From Peteryoungia wuzhouensis (lineage in GTDB: Bacteria > Pseudomonadota > Alphaproteobacteria > Rhizobiales > Rhizobiaceae): a stretch of 64,000 nt of DNA. Shown in pieces: positions 10,605 to 20,698 of the stretch. The position numbers were made by a program, and so were the translations under genes. Each line of letters starts with the position of its first letter. Within the stretch, counting starts at the first letter, position 1. The notes beneath the pieces are model-generated. The model searched no databases, was not told the DNA's origin, and saw nothing but the letters and a program-made list of their open reading frames with translations. The stretch spans positions 8,742 to 72,741 of the forward strand of contig NZ_QJRY01000007.1 in the NCBI RefSeq assembly GCF_003205195.1. Reading direction: 5' to 3'.

Positions 10605-11234
10605 TTAGGAACGGCCCGACTGTTTTGTAAGAGCTTCGATCGCCTGACGCAGTGTGTCGATCTCGGCACGCGTATCGCGCAGTTCCTTCACAACCTGCTC
10701 GTCGATCTTGTGATGAAGCGCCAGCACCTCGATCTCAGCCTTGAGATTGATCTCGTAATCCTTGGCCGCCATGAAGCGGTCCCGTTCCGCCTGGCGATTC
10801 TGGCTCATCATGATGATCGGCGCCTGGATGGCTGCGACCATGGACAAAAGAAGATTGAGGAAGATGAAGGGATAAGCATCAATCGGGCGCGCTGCCAGAA
10901 TGACCGTGTTGAGAATCACCCAGGCGACCAGAAAGAGCAGGAAGCCGATGATGAAACTCCAGGAACCGCCGATCCGCGCGATGCTGTCTGCCACGCGTTG
11001 ACCGAAGCTCGAACCGGCAAGGAAATCCTCACCGGCATTCGTCGAAACCGTGCGTCGCTCCCGTGCCTTTTTCAGGACCTTCTTCTCGGCCGATGTCAGT
11101 TGATCCACCTGCTTACCGAGCAGGGTCTTTTCCAGGTCTTTCAGCATTTCGATCTTCTCACAGGAGCTTGGAAGGGATCCGACAGGGACAGGTGTCACCC
11201 GACCGACAGGGATAGGTCCGATGGCCGCAGTCAT
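10605..11234 (-). CDS. DUF1003 membrane protein
   Basis: DUF1003-family inner-membrane protein, 209 residues from the ATG at 11234. Features: a cytoplasmic helical N-terminus (LTSAEKKVLKKARERR), then FGQRVADSIARIGGSWSFII, two membrane helices (about residues 90-110 and 120-142), the conserved SQNRQAERDR segment, and a C-terminal coiled coil (EVLALHHKIDEQVVKELRDTRAEI). Function unknown. The start is uncertain: an ATG at 11147 with GAGAAG upstream would remove a Pro/Val-rich repeat-encoded N-terminus and leave 180 residues, closer to other members. It is transcribed away from lexA across a shared intergenic region. Confidence 0.8.
   Translation of the reverse strand: MTAAIGPIPVGRVTPVPVGSLPSSCEKIEMLKDLEKTLLGKQVDQLTSAEKKVLKKARERRTVSTNAGEDFLAGSSFGQRVADSIARIGGSWSFIIGFLLFLVAWVILNTVILAARPIDAYPFIFLNLLLSMVAAIQAPIIMMSQNRQAERDRFMAAKDYEINLKAEIEVLALHHKIDEQVVKELRDTRAEIDTLRQAIEALTKQSGRS
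11179..11217. repeat. two imperfect 15-base direct repeats
   Basis: The 15-mers at 11179-11193 and 11203-11217 (CCGACAGGGACAGGT and CCGACAGGGATAGGT) differ at one base and lie 24 bases apart. They fall in the doubtful N-terminal part of the DUF1003 gene, where they would encode similar PVPVG/PIPVG segments; if the later start is right they are in its 5' leader. Confidence 0.6.
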
Positions 11235-11295
11235 CCGGTGACGGTGAAGACGCCTATCGCATTTTCGCGACGGTTGTTCACGGAAATTTATCCAC

Positions 11296-11322
11296 TTGCG
11301 GAACACAAATGGAACATATAGT
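11296..11322 (+). promoter_or_regulatory. putative lexA promoter
   Basis: TTGCGG (11296-11301) and TATAGT (11317-11322) with a 15-base spacer; shifting the -35 by one base (CTTGCG) gives 16. The SOS box lies between the two elements, the expected position for LexA autorepression. Confidence 0.5.
11301..11315 (+). promoter_or_regulatory. LexA binding site (alphaproteobacterial SOS box)
   Basis: GAAC-N7-GAAC direct repeat (GAAC at 11301-11304 and 11312-11315), a perfect match to the alphaproteobacterial SOS box, which is a direct repeat rather than the E. coli palindrome. It overlaps the presumed lexA promoter. A second, imperfect copy in the other orientation (GTTC-N7-GTTT, 11327-11341) follows. 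Confidence 0.85.
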
Positions 11323-11360
11323 GTCTGTTCTGGATTTGTTTCACAAACGGGGCTCCGCAT

Positions 11361-12074
11361 ATGCTGACGCGCAAGCAACAGGAACTGCTTCTCTTCATTC
11401 ACGAACGGATGAAGGAATCGGGCGTGCCGCCTTCATTCGACGAAATGAAGGATGCCCTCGATCTTGCGTCGAAATCCGGCATTCACCGACTGATCACGGC
11501 CCTTGAGGAACGTGGCTTCATTCGCCGGCTTCCCAATCGGGCGCGTGCGCTTGAAGTCATCAAGCTGCCGGAAGCCTATACACCCAGCCTGCAGCCGCGG
11601 CGCGGTTTTGCGCCGAGTGTCATTGAGGGCAGCCTGGGCAAGACGCCGCCGCCAGTGCCCGCCAGACCGAGTGTCGAAGACCAGAATTCCTCCGTCAGCG
11701 TACCGGTCATGGGCCGAATCGCGGCCGGGGTGCCGATCTCGGCCATTCAGAACAACACCCATGACATCACCGTTCCCGCCGAAATGATCGGCGCCGGTGA
11801 CCATTACGCACTTGAGGTCAAAGGCGATTCGATGATTGACGCCGGCATCCTCGATGGCGATACCGTCATCATCCGCAATGCCTCCAACGCCAATCCGGGC
11901 GACATCATCGTCGCACTCGTTGATGACGAAGAAGCAACCTTGAAGCGCTTCCGTCGGCGTGGCGCTTCGATCGCTCTGGAAGCGGCCAATCCGGCTTACG
12001 AGACGCGCATCTTCCCGCCGGACCGGGTCAAGATCCAGGGCAAGCTCGTCGGCTTGATCCGCCGATATCACTGA
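11361..12074 (+). CDS. lexA: SOS transcriptional repressor LexA
   Basis: LexA repressor, 237 residues, slightly longer than E. coli LexA as usual in alphaproteobacteria. The N-terminal winged helix (1-70) begins [17 protein letters not shown]; a variable hinge spans 75-112. The autoproteolytic site is A122-G123 in GRIAAGVP, and the S24 protease dyad is S157 (GDSM) and K195 (ATLKRF). RecA-stimulated self-cleavage inactivates it after DNA damage. A GAAC-N7-GAAC box upstream indicates autoregulation. The 3' end overlaps the convergent comEC gene by 7 bases. Confidence 0.97.
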   Translation: MLTRKQQELLLFIHERMKESGVPPSFDEMKDALDLASKSGIHRLITALEERGFIRRLPNRARALEVIKLPEAYTPSLQPRRGFAPSVIEGSLGKTPPPVPARPSVEDQNSSVSVPVMGRIAAGVPISAIQNNTHDITVPAEMIGAGDHYALEVKGDSMIDAGILDGDTVIIRNASNANPGDIIVALVDDEEATLKRFRRRGASIALEAANPAYETRIFPPDRVKIQGKLVGLIRRYH

Positions 12075-14584
12075 CGGACATGCATTGCGGGATTGTGGGG
12101 GCCGTTTTTCCGTTCCGTCTCGCTGTCGCTATCTTTGTCCTTCATCGCTCCTGAATCTATGCCGTGTTGCCTGGCGGTTTCGCCTGTGCGCCAATCGTAG
12201 AGACGATGGATTGTCCAGGGCCGTGGCGGACCTGACAAGGCGGGCGTGATTTCAATCGTCTTGTCGTGGTGGGCGCCAAGCCGGATTTCCACGGCGCCGC
12301 TTGCGCGCAGTGTTGTCTCGCTGAGGAATGTTGCAGTCGACCGGCAGCCTTTCATGCGGCTGCGGGCCCCTAGGATGACGATATCGGCGACGTCACAGGC
12401 AGGTCCGGCAAGATCCAGGCGGTCAACAGTCAACACTGTCCATCCATCAACAAGTTTTGCGGCGCAGGCGCCGCGGATGCAGATGAAGCGGCCCGTTTTG
12501 GCTGTCTTGACCAGTTGCTCGAGCGTTTGTCTTGCCAATTGTATCGTCGCGGAATCCCAGGTTTCTTCCTTCTTCCAGTCTGCAGGCGGCGGGAGCACGG
12601 GTGCACTTTCCATGCTCGGGGGCAGATGGTGGCCGGCGGCCAGTGCCGGCTGCCATTGATCGAAAAGGAAGGCGGGAGGGCGTTTGCGATTGCTTGCAAG
12701 GACCCTCCCCTCTCCCACCCGCTCTTGTTGAGACCAAAAGCCGACCATGCGGCCATCTTCGCTGACCAAGAGGTCCGCCGGCTGTTCGCCAGAACGCAGA
12801 AAGGCCGCTGCCAAGGTGACGACGAGAAGCACGGTGCCGCCGTGGCGGAGCCCGGTGTGCAAAAGGGTCATCAGCAGAAGAGCCACCACAACAAGCACCG
12901 GAAACCAGGTCGGCTGTCGGGGAATGAAGGCCGCCTCTCCCCAACCGGCGACGGTGTGGGCGACCACCAGCACGAGATCGAGCCCGCCTCCCATGATCCA
13001 GAAAAAGGGGGCGTCGAGACCGAACGGCATCGCCAGCATGGCAATGAAGCCCGCCGGCATGACGATGATCGAAATCAGCGGCATGGCGGCAAGGTTGGCC
13101 TCCAGCCCGTGCGTCGACAGCCGATGAAAATGGGTAACGGCGAAGATCGCTGTCGAGAGCCCGCCGATCAAGGAGGTTGCAAGCGTTCCGCCGACAAACT
13201 TGGCGGCAAAGGTCGCCAGTTTTCCATAGGTGGATGTTGGCGCCGGCCAGATCGAGCGCGGCGCCTTTCTCCAAGCGGCATAACCCGCGATCAATGCTGC
13301 GGTTGCGGCAAAGGACATCTGGAAACTCGGCCCCATTACCGCCGAAGGCTGGGTAATCAGGATGATCGTCGCGGCAACGGCCAGATTGCGCAGACTGATG
13401 GCAGGTCTGTCGATGAGGACGGCAACCAGCATGATCGCCGTCATGAGATAGGCCCGCAGTGCCGAAACCTGGTAGCCAGAAATGAGGACATAGGCAGTGG
13501 CCGCCAACAGCGCACCGCCAGCGGCAATCTTCTTGACCGGATAGCGCTGCGCCATGCCGGGAAAAAGGCTCAGCAGAGCGCGCAACCCGACAAAGAAGAT
13601 GCCGGCAGCAAGCGCCATGTTCAGGCCGGAAATTGCGGTGATGTGGGCGAGACCCGACAGGCGCAACGCGTCCGTCGCCTCCTTCGACATCGAGCGGCGT
13701 TCGCCGGTTATGATGGACGCGGCGAATGCGCCGGTGTCTCCGGGCAAGACTTCATGGATGCGGTCTGAAATCCGGTCACGCAGTGAAAACAGCGATTGAT
13801 CCACCTGCGTCCACAGATCGCTCTCGGCCGCACGCGCAATCGAGGGGCGCTCGGGGGCGCCGAGAAAAAAGCCGACAGCGCCGATGCCGGCGAAATAGCT
13901 CTGAAAGGCGAAATCGTTCATGCCGGGCAGCGCCGGCCCCGACGGCGGAGAGAGCCGCGCGCGTCCGGTGATCGGGTCACCAATCCGCACCACGCCATGA
14001 CGGCTGCGGGCCAGCAGCGAGATGCGTTGCGGAGGGCGCCGAAGTACGGGGTCTGCTGTTGCGGACAAACGGATGACATAGCGCCATTCGCCAGCGGCCC
14101 CTGCCTCCCGCCGCTCCACCACTCCGGTCACCGTCGTTACCACCGGGGCGTCGAGAATGATCGTCGCCATCCTCCGCGTTTCCGCGTCCGCCAGCAGCAT
14201 TCCGGCGACCACCATCAAGGCCGCCAGACACAGCACGCGGCGGTTCGTTCCGGCAAGACTGAACCAAAGGGCGATCAGGGAAAGTGGCAGAAGTGCCAAC
14301 AGGCTCATCGTCGACGGGGGCACCGGGAGGCTGAACCAGACAACTTCACCAAGACCGATACAGACAGGAACAAAGTGGAAGAGGTGGCCCTGCCCGCTCT
14401 CCTTGCCAGCAGCAATGCGTATCTCTGCGGGCAGGCTCCGGAGCCTCTCGTTGAGGCGCGCGACCCGGCTCCTGGTGGGGCGGGAGACCGGATGATCGGT
14501 GCGCAATGGCGGCGCGAATTCGCCAAGCGGCGCGCGCAACGCCTCCCCCTCGATATCAGGATTATTTTCGCGCAGATGCACCAT
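12068..14584 (-). CDS. comEC: ComEC/Rec2-family inner-membrane DNA uptake protein
   Basis: Polytopic membrane protein of 838 residues. An N-terminal DUF4131 region with membrane helices is followed by a soluble OB-like part (about 150-270) and the Competence domain (about 280-560) with the signature [15 protein letters not shown]. The C-terminal third (about 620-838) is soluble, but I see no HxHxDH metal motif, so the metallo-beta-lactamase domain of longer ComEC proteins appears degenerate or absent. The family forms the channel for single-stranded DNA import; no other competence genes are in the window. Start uncertain, because the ribosome site before the ATG at 14584 is weak. Confidence 0.85.
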   Translation of the reverse strand: MVHLRENNPDIEGEALRAPLGEFAPPLRTDHPVSRPTRSRVARLNERLRSLPAEIRIAAGKESGQGHLFHFVPVCIGLGEVVWFSLPVPPSTMSLLALLPLSLIALWFSLAGTNRRVLCLAALMVVAGMLLADAETRRMATIILDAPVVTTVTGVVERREAGAAGEWRYVIRLSATADPVLRRPPQRISLLARSRHGVVRIGDPITGRARLSPPSGPALPGMNDFAFQSYFAGIGAVGFFLGAPERPSIARAAESDLWTQVDQSLFSLRDRISDRIHEVLPGDTGAFAASIITGERRSMSKEATDALRLSGLAHITAISGLNMALAAGIFFVGLRALLSLFPGMAQRYPVKKIAAGGALLAATAYVLISGYQVSALRAYLMTAIMLVAVLIDRPAISLRNLAVAATIILITQPSAVMGPSFQMSFAATAALIAGYAAWRKAPRSIWPAPTSTYGKLATFAAKFVGGTLATSLIGGLSTAIFAVTHFHRLSTHGLEANLAAMPLISIIVMPAGFIAMLAMPFGLDAPFFWIMGGGLDLVLVVAHTVAGWGEAAFIPRQPTWFPVLVVVALLLMTLLHTGLRHGGTVLLVVTLAAAFLRSGEQPADLLVSEDGRMVGFWSQQERVGEGRVLASNRKRPPAFLFDQWQPALAAGHHLPPSMESAPVLPPPADWKKEETWDSATIQLARQTLEQLVKTAKTGRFICIRGACAAKLVDGWTVLTVDRLDLAGPACDVADIVILGARSRMKGCRSTATFLSETTLRASGAVEIRLGAHHDKTIEITPALSGPPRPWTIHRLYDWRTGETARQHGIDSGAMKDKDSDSETERKNGPHNPAMHVRQ

Positions 14585-14706
14585 CTGAACTCAACCCGCA
14601 GCCCGGCGAAAAACGCGGGCGCAGAGCAGAATAGGCTATCCGCACCAGACAATCAAAGCGTGTGTCAGACACTCCGCCAAACGCAAATCAACATGCAAAT
14701 CGATTA

Positions 14707-14720
14707 GAACCGTCCGGTTC
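14707..14720. repeat. inverted repeat upstream of gltA and comEC
   Basis: GAACCG-TC-CGGTTC, flanked by three copies of TCGATT within about 40 bases. It lies between the divergent comEC and gltA genes, about 140 bases before the gltA ATG. It could be an operator; no known consensus fits well. Confidence 0.45.
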
Positions 14721-14858
14721 GATTGGCGTCGATTTCGCAACGCACAATTTGCCCTTTGGATAGCTTGGCATTAACTTCCGTATCATATAGCTACATCAAC
14801 ACGCTTAACCGATGGCGGCTTTTTGGAGACGCCTTCCCGCCAATTCCGGAGGATTAGC

Positions 14859-16148
14859 ATGACGGACAAAAGCGCTTCTTTGAAACTCGGGGACAAGACG
14901 GTCGACCTGACTGTCAAGGGCGGCACGATCGGCCCTGACGTGATCGACATCGCGGCCCTCTACAAACACACCGGCGCCTTTACCTACGATCCGGGCTTCA
15001 CCTCCACCGCGTCCTGCGAATCCAAGATCACCTATATCGACGGCGACGAAGGCACGCTGCTTCATCGCGGCTATCCGATCGAACAGCTCGCCGACAAGGG
15101 CGACTTCCTCGAAGTCTGCTATCTGCTGCTCTACGGCGAACTGCCGACGCCGGCACAGAAGAAGGACTTCGACTACCGCGTCACGCACCACACCATGGTG
15201 CACGAGCAGATGAGCAAGTTCTTCTCCGGCTATCGCCGCGACGCCCATCCGATGGCCGTCATGGTCGGCACTGTCGGCGCGCTCTCGGCCTTCTATCACG
15301 ACTCGACCGACATTACCGATCCGCACCAGCGCATGGTCGCGTCGCTGCGCATGATCGCCAAGATGCCGACGATCGCTGCCATGGCCTACAAGTACCATGT
15401 CGGCCAGCCCTTCGTGTATCCGAAGAACGATCTCGACTACGCGTCGAACTTCCTGCGCATGTGCTTTGCCGTGCCCTGCGAAGAGTACAAGGTGAACCCC
15501 GTTCTGGCCCGCGCCATGGACCGCATCTTCATCCTGCATGCGGATCACGAGCAGAACGCGTCGACTTCGACGGTCCGTCTCGCCGGCTCCTCGGGTGCCA
15601 ACCCGTTCGCCTGCATTGCGGCCGGCATCGCCTGCCTCTGGGGCCCCGCCCATGGCGGTGCGAACGAAGCGGCCCTCAACATGCTGATGGAAATCGGCTC
15701 GGTCGACCGTATTCCGGAATATATCGCCAAGGCCAAGGACAAGAACGATCCGTTCCGTCTCATGGGCTTCGGCCACCGCGTGTACAAGAACTATGACCCG
15801 CGCGCGAAGATCATGCAGAAGACCATGTACGAGGTCTTGGAAGCGACCGGCCACGGCGACGACCCGCTGATGAAGGTGGCGCTCGAACTCGAGAAGATCG
15901 CGCTCAACGACCCCTACTTCATCGAGAAGAAGCTCTACCCGAATGTCGACTTCTATTCGGGCATCACGCTGCGCGCGCTCGGCTTCCCGACGACCATGTT
16001 CACCGTTCTGTTCGCGCTTGCCCGCACCGTCGGCTGGATCGCACAGTGGAACGAAATGATCGAAGATCCGCAGCAGCGCATCGGCCGTCCGCGTCAGCTC
16101 TATACCGGCGAACCGAAGCGCGATTACAAGCCGATCACCGATCGCTGA
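14859..16148 (+). CDS. gltA: citrate synthase
   Basis: Type II hexameric-class citrate synthase of 429 residues that condenses acetyl-CoA and oxaloacetate. Catalytic elements: [12 protein letters not shown] with the first catalytic His, [15 protein letters not shown] with the second, and the Asp in the NVDFYSG region. The N-terminal extension with four beta strands ([14 protein letters not shown]) is typical of the NADH-sensitive type found in Gram-negative bacteria. The ATG at 14859 is preceded by GGAGGA; a longer frame to 14823 is not needed. A terminator follows 22 bases after the stop. Confidence 0.97.
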   Translation: MTDKSASLKLGDKTVDLTVKGGTIGPDVIDIAALYKHTGAFTYDPGFTSTASCESKITYIDGDEGTLLHRGYPIEQLADKGDFLEVCYLLLYGELPTPAQKKDFDYRVTHHTMVHEQMSKFFSGYRRDAHPMAVMVGTVGALSAFYHDSTDITDPHQRMVASLRMIAKMPTIAAMAYKYHVGQPFVYPKNDLDYASNFLRMCFAVPCEEYKVNPVLARAMDRIFILHADHEQNASTSTVRLAGSSGANPFACIAAGIACLWGPAHGGANEAALNMLMEIGSVDRIPEYIAKAKDKNDPFRLMGFGHRVYKNYDPRAKIMQKTMYEVLEATGHGDDPLMKVALELEKIALNDPYFIEKKLYPNVDFYSGITLRALGFPTTMFTVLFALARTVGWIAQWNEMIEDPQQRIGRPRQLYTGEPKRDYKPITDR

Positions 16149-16170
16149 TCACACGCCACAGACATTTCGG

Positions 16171-16196
16171 AAGGCCGGCACATCGCCGGCCTTTTG
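16171..16196 (+). terminator. Rho-independent terminator of gltA
   Basis: A 9-bp stem AAGGCCGGC / GCCGGCCTT with a 5-base loop, followed by TT and G. It is the typical bidirectional-looking terminator of this genome. The remaining 240 bases up to ppiD show no gene. Confidence 0.8.
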
Positions 16197-16440
16197 CATT
16201 TCGGTTCATGGCATCAGACCCGCCGTGCTCGCCCGGCACGGGTTTCCGTTACTGGACCTCTCCGACAGCTGAAACTGCTGCGCCGGGCGCTTCGCGCCAT
16301 CACTTTTCTGTGCCGGCGGGGCAGAGATACCCTCCTGCCTCTTTTCGACCGGATACGCCTTCAATTCCTTTGATCTTTGTTCTAAGGAAGTCCACCCGCT
16401 TCGCCCGTGCGAAGATCAGTCAAGAGGTTCATGCGTCCCG

Positions 16441-18330
16441 ATGCTCGTCATATTGAGAAAAGTTTCCCAGACCCTGTTCGCCAAGATCCTGCTGCTTTTG
16501 CTGGTGGCATCCTTCGGCGTGTGGGGCGTTTCGGCTTCGCTGTTCACCAGCAATTCCGACACGGTGGTGGCCGTGGGCGACCAGACGGTTTCGACGCGGG
16601 ACTTCGCCTTTGCCTATCAGCGCCAGGTTACCGATCTCAGCAATCGGTTCGGAACCCAGTTGACCACCGAACAGGCCAAGGCGTTCGGCGTCGAATCCAT
16701 GGTGTTCTCCCAGCTTGCTGCGGGTGCGGCCCTCGATCAGCTGGCATCGGACATGAATCTCGGCCTGTCGCAGGACCGGCTTGCCCAGCTGATCGCCGAT
16801 GACCCGGCCTTCAAGAACTCGGCCGGCAACTTCGATCGTGCACTGTTCACCTCGCGCCTGCGCAATTCGGGCCTGCGCGAAGACGACTACATCCAGGAGC
16901 GCTCCAAGGTTGCGATCCGCAGCCAGATCGTCGATGCGACCGCAGACGGTTTCGTCGCACCGAAGGTCCTCGTCGATGCGATCAAGGACTATCGTTACGA
17001 GAACCGCGACATCAACTATCTGCTGCTCTCCAACGCCAATATCGACCCGATCAAAGCGCCTGACGACGCGACGCTGAAGACATGGTTCGATACGACCAAG
17101 TCGCGCTACCGCGCACCGGAATTCCGCAGCTTCACCTATGTGAAGCTGGAGCCGGCCGACATCGCCGACAAGGCATCCGTCAGCGACGAGGACATCAAGG
17201 CCGACTACGATCGTCGCAAGGCGACTTATGAGATCGCCGGAACGCGCACGATCGAACAGCTCTCGTTCGAGACGCGGGAACTGGCCGACGCTGCCGCCGC
17301 CGAGCTTGCCAAGGGCACGAGCTTTGACCAACTCGTCACCGACCAGGGCAAGACGGCGAGCGACGTGCTGCTCGGCGATTTCTCGAAGGATCGCCTGCCG
17401 GACGTTGCACTTGCCGATGCGGCCTTCGCAGTGAAGGCTGAAGGCGGCACGACGCCGGTTGTCGAAGGCGCACTTGGCCCGGTCATCCTGCGTGTGACGA
17501 ACATCAAGGAAGGCCGTACGCGCAGCCTCGATGAGGTCAAGGATGAAATCCGCGAGGCCCTGGCCGAATCGGCCGCCATTGCCGATATCACTGCTGTGCA
17601 CGACCAGTTCGAGGATCTGCGTGCGGGCGGCTCGACGCTCAAGGAAGCAGCTGACCAGTTGAAATTGAAGGCCTTGACGGTCACCGACATCGACCGCCGT
17701 GGCTTCGACACGCGCGAAACCGAAGTTGCAGGCATTCCCGAACGCGACGCACTTCTGGCAGAAGTCTTCCGCACCGACATCGGTGTCGAGGCCCTGCCCG
17801 TCAATCTCGGCAATAACGGCTACATCTGGTTCGATGTCACGGACATCAAGGCAGAGCGCGACCGGGAACTTGCGGAAGTGCGGGAAAAGGCAGTGGCCGA
17901 CTGGACCGCGGAACAGCAGCGCACCGCGCTCGGTGCCAAGGCCGAGAGCCTGCGCAAGCGTATTGCCGATGGTGGCAAGCTGGCAGACGTGGCTGCCGAA
18001 CTCGGCCTGACGGTCGAAAGCAAGGCCGGCCTTACCCGCCGCACCGAAGATGCGGTTCTGGGTCCGGCAGCGATCACCGCGGCGTTCAGCGGGCCGGAAG
18101 GCACGGTCACCAGCGCATCCGGCGGCGATCCGGCGACCCAGATTCTTTTGACCGTGACCGCTGTTCGCGACCAGGCCGCAGGTGGCGTGCTGAGCAACGA
18201 GGACGAGCAGATCGTCTCCATGGCCAATTCGGCTGGCGACGACATTCTCGACCAGATGGTCGGACAGTTGCAGGCGCAATATGGCGTGACATTCAACCAG
18301 GCGCTGGCCCAGCAGGCCATCGTTCGCTAA
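16441..18330 (+). CDS. ppiD: PpiD-like periplasmic peptidyl-prolyl isomerase/chaperone
   Basis: Membrane-anchored folding factor of 629 residues. One N-terminal helix (about 13-33, [18 protein letters not shown]) is followed by a large periplasmic region with a SurA_N-like chaperone module (about 40-170), a parvulin PPIC domain (about 245-365, containing the [18 protein letters not shown] segment) and a C-terminal SurA-like helical part. PpiD helps outer-membrane and secreted proteins leave the Sec channel; isomerase activity is often weak in this family. It heads a plus-strand run ppiD-trpD-trpC-moaC-moeA and is 25 bases from trpD. The symbol is by similarity only. Confidence 0.85.
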   Translation: MLVILRKVSQTLFAKILLLLLVASFGVWGVSASLFTSNSDTVVAVGDQTVSTRDFAFAYQRQVTDLSNRFGTQLTTEQAKAFGVESMVFSQLAAGAALDQLASDMNLGLSQDRLAQLIADDPAFKNSAGNFDRALFTSRLRNSGLREDDYIQERSKVAIRSQIVDATADGFVAPKVLVDAIKDYRYENRDINYLLLSNANIDPIKAPDDATLKTWFDTTKSRYRAPEFRSFTYVKLEPADIADKASVSDEDIKADYDRRKATYEIAGTRTIEQLSFETRELADAAAAELAKGTSFDQLVTDQGKTASDVLLGDFSKDRLPDVALADAAFAVKAEGGTTPVVEGALGPVILRVTNIKEGRTRSLDEVKDEIREALAESAAIADITAVHDQFEDLRAGGSTLKEAADQLKLKALTVTDIDRRGFDTRETEVAGIPERDALLAEVFRTDIGVEALPVNLGNNGYIWFDVTDIKAERDRELAEVREKAVADWTAEQQRTALGAKAESLRKRIADGGKLADVAAELGLTVESKAGLTRRTEDAVLGPAAITAAFSGPEGTVTSASGGDPATQILLTVTAVRDQAAGGVLSNEDEQIVSMANSAGDDILDQMVGQLQAQYGVTFNQALAQQAIVR

Positions 18331-18355
18331 CGCCGACGTCAGGGGGAGCACGTCC

Positions 18356-19378
18356 ATGTCCGGGTTGAAACCCTTCATCGCGAAGATCGCGAGCCGCCAA
18401 TCTCTGACCCGCCAGGAAGCTGGCGACGCGTTCGAAATCCTGATGTCCGGCGAAGCGAGCATGGCGCAGGTTGGCGGATTTCTGATGGGTCTGCGCGTTC
18501 GCGGCGAAACGGTCGACGAGATCGCCGGGGCTGTCTCGATCATGCGCCAGAAAATGGTCGTGGTCGACGCACCGGAAGGCGCCATCGACATCGTCGGGAC
18601 AGGTGGTGACGGTACCAATACCTACAATATCTCCACCCTCGCCGCGATCATCGTGGCGGGCGCCGGCGTGCCGGTGGCCAAGCACGGCAACCGCGCGCTG
18701 AGCTCAAAGTCTGGTACAGCCGATGCGCTCTCGCAGCTCGGTGTTAAGCTCGACATCGACCCGCAGACCATTTCCCGATGCATTCACGAGGCCGGCATCG
18801 GCTTCATGTTCGCCCAGATCCACCACCCTGCCATGCGCCATGTGGGCTCTGCCCGCGTCGAGCTCGGTGCACGCACGATCTTCAACATCGTAGGTCCCCT
18901 TTCGAGCCCGGCACAGGTGAAGAAGCAGCTGTTCGGTGTGTATTCGCCGGAATGGCTGGTGCCTGGGGCTGAAGCGCTGCGAGATCTCGGCCTCAGCAGT
19001 GCATGGGTTGTCCACGGAAGTGGTCTGGACGAGATCACCACAACCGGCCCTTCTCTGGTTGCGGCACTCAAGGACGGCGAGATCAGCACCTTTGAATTGA
19101 CGCCAGCCGATTTCGGCGTGGCCGAGGTCTCGCTCGATGCGATCCGAGGTGGCGATGGTACGGTGAACGCGGCCGCTCTGCGTGATGTGCTTGGCGGCGC
19201 AAAGACGGCCTATCGGGATGTGGCGCTGTGCAACGCTGCCGCCTCACTCATCGTCGCCGGAAAGGCCCAGGACGTGACCGAAGGCATGCACCTTGCGAGC
19301 CAGTCGCTCGACAGTGGGGCCGCCGCACGCGCCCTCGAAAAGCTGATCGCCATTTCCAATTCCGCCACTCAGGACTAA
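18356..19378 (+). CDS. trpD: anthranilate phosphoribosyltransferase
   Basis: Second step of tryptophan synthesis: joins anthranilate to PRPP. The 340-residue protein has the PRPP-binding glycine motif [14 protein letters not shown], then [15 protein letters not shown] and the [16 protein letters not shown] segment, all diagnostic. It is monofunctional, not fused to a glutaminase (TrpG) domain. The ribosome site is AGGGGGAG. It is 10 bases from trpC; trpE, trpF, trpB and trpA are not nearby, which is normal for rhizobia, where trpDC is separate. Confidence 0.96.
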   Translation: MSGLKPFIAKIASRQSLTRQEAGDAFEILMSGEASMAQVGGFLMGLRVRGETVDEIAGAVSIMRQKMVVVDAPEGAIDIVGTGGDGTNTYNISTLAAIIVAGAGVPVAKHGNRALSSKSGTADALSQLGVKLDIDPQTISRCIHEAGIGFMFAQIHHPAMRHVGSARVELGARTIFNIVGPLSSPAQVKKQLFGVYSPEWLVPGAEALRDLGLSSAWVVHGSGLDEITTTGPSLVAALKDGEISTFELTPADFGVAEVSLDAIRGGDGTVNAAALRDVLGGAKTAYRDVALCNAAASLIVAGKAQDVTEGMHLASQSLDSGAAARALEKLIAISNSATQD

Positions 19379-19388
19379 GCTTGCCATC

Positions 19389-20204
19389 ATGACCGATATC
19401 CTGAAGCGCATCGAAACCTACAAGCGGGAAGAAATCGCAGCCGCCAAGGCCGCCGTTTCGCTTGCCGAACTGAAGGACCGCATCGCGGCCCAGGACGCGC
19501 CGCGCGGCTTCTACCAGGCGCTGTCGCGCGCGCGGGACCAGGAGCGGTTCGGCCTGATTGCGGAGATCAAGAAGGCCAGCCCGTCCAAGGGCCTCATCCG
19601 TCCGGACTTCGATCCGCCGGCGCTTGCGGCCGCCTATGAGGCGGGAGGCGCTGCCTGTCTTTCCGTGCTTACGGACACGCCGAGCTTTCAAGGCGCCCCG
19701 GAATTCCTGACAGCCGCCCGCAAGGCCTGCTCGCTGCCGGCCTTGCGCAAGGATTTCATGTTCGATGCCTACCAGGTCTATGAAGCCCGGGCCTGGGGTG
19801 GTGACTGCATTCTGTTGATCATGGCTTCGCTTTCGGACGGCGAAGCCGCCGAGCTTGAAGGGGTTGCCTTCGAACTCGGTATGGACGTTCTGATCGAAGT
19901 GCATGATGCCGAGGAAATGAAGCGGGCGCTCAAGCTCACGTCCCCACTCGTCGGCATCAACAATCGCAATCTTCGCACCTTCGAAGTGAGCCTCGGCGTC
20001 AGCGAAGAACTGGCCGCCATGGTGCCTTCCGACCGCCTGCTGGTCGGCGAAAGCGGAATCTTCACCTATGAAGACTGCCAGCGGCTGCAGAAATCGGGAA
20101 TCTCGACCTTCCTCGTCGGCGAAAGTCTGATGCGCAAGGACGACGTCGCCGAGGCGACCCGAATCTTGTTGACCGGCAAGCCCGGCACGCTGGCTGCGGA
20201 ATGA
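19389..20204 (+). CDS. trpC: indole-3-glycerol phosphate synthase
   Basis: A (beta/alpha)8 barrel enzyme of 271 residues closing the indole ring of tryptophan. The signature [10 protein letters not shown] holds the catalytic Lys; [17 protein letters not shown] and [15 protein letters not shown] are further conserved strands, and the phosphate-binding GESGI and FLVGESLM end the barrel. It is monofunctional (no TrpF fusion). Its stop codon overlaps the moaC start by 4 bases (ATGA), coupling tryptophan and molybdopterin genes in one transcript. Confidence 0.96.
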   Translation: MTDILKRIETYKREEIAAAKAAVSLAELKDRIAAQDAPRGFYQALSRARDQERFGLIAEIKKASPSKGLIRPDFDPPALAAAYEAGGAACLSVLTDTPSFQGAPEFLTAARKACSLPALRKDFMFDAYQVYEARAWGGDCILLIMASLSDGEAAELEGVAFELGMDVLIEVHDAEEMKRALKLTSPLVGINNRNLRTFEVSLGVSEELAAMVPSDRLLVGESGIFTYEDCQRLQKSGISTFLVGESLMRKDDVAEATRILLTGKPGTLAAE

Positions 20205-20698
20205 CGGGCGGACCGACCGCACTGACGCATCTCGGTGCCGCCGGCGAGGCGCATATGGTCGATGTCTCGGCGAAGGATGACACGGTCCGGATCGCGGTTG
20301 CTGAAGGCTTCGTTACGATGAAACCGGAAACCCTTGCGATCATCCGGGACGGTAACGCCAAGAAGGGCGACGTCATCGGTACGGCGCGTATCGCCGGCAT
20401 CATGGCGGCGAAACAGACGGCCAATCTCATTCCGCTCTGTCATCCTTTGATGCTGTCCAAGGTCACCATCGACATCACCGAAGATGCCGACCGTTCCAGG
20501 CTTCGCGTCGAAGCGACCGTCAAGCTCACCGGCAAGACCGGTGTCGAGATGGAAGCTCTGACCGCCGTTTCGGTGACATGCCTGACGATCTACGACATGG
20601 CGAAAGCCGTCGACAAGACGATGGAGATCGGCGGCATACGGGTGATGGAAAAGAGCGGTGGGAAGTCAGGCGATTTCCGGCATCCGGAGCGCGTGTGA
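20201..20698 (+). CDS. moaC: cyclic pyranopterin monophosphate synthase
   Basis: Converts the MoaA product to cyclic pyranopterin monophosphate in molybdenum-cofactor synthesis. The 165-residue protein carries the [10 protein letters not shown] motif and the [25 protein letters not shown] segment, which contains the conserved Glu, Asp and Lys of the active site. It overlaps trpC by 4 bases and moeA by 1 base (TGATG). Confidence 0.96.
   Translation: MTGGPTALTHLGAAGEAHMVDVSAKDDTVRIAVAEGFVTMKPETLAIIRDGNAKKGDVIGTARIAGIMAAKQTANLIPLCHPLMLSKVTIDITEDADRSRLRVEATVKLTGKTGVEMEALTAVSVTCLTIYDMAKAVDKTMEIGGIRVMEKSGGKSGDFRHPERV

Noticed and set aside
14823..14858. Extended start of gltA at 14823
   Set aside because: The ATG at 14859 has a perfect GGAGGA site and gives the normal N-terminus.
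16429..18618. Long minus-strand open frame opposite ppiD
   Set aside because: Shadow of ppiD and the trpD start; no domain, no ribosome site.
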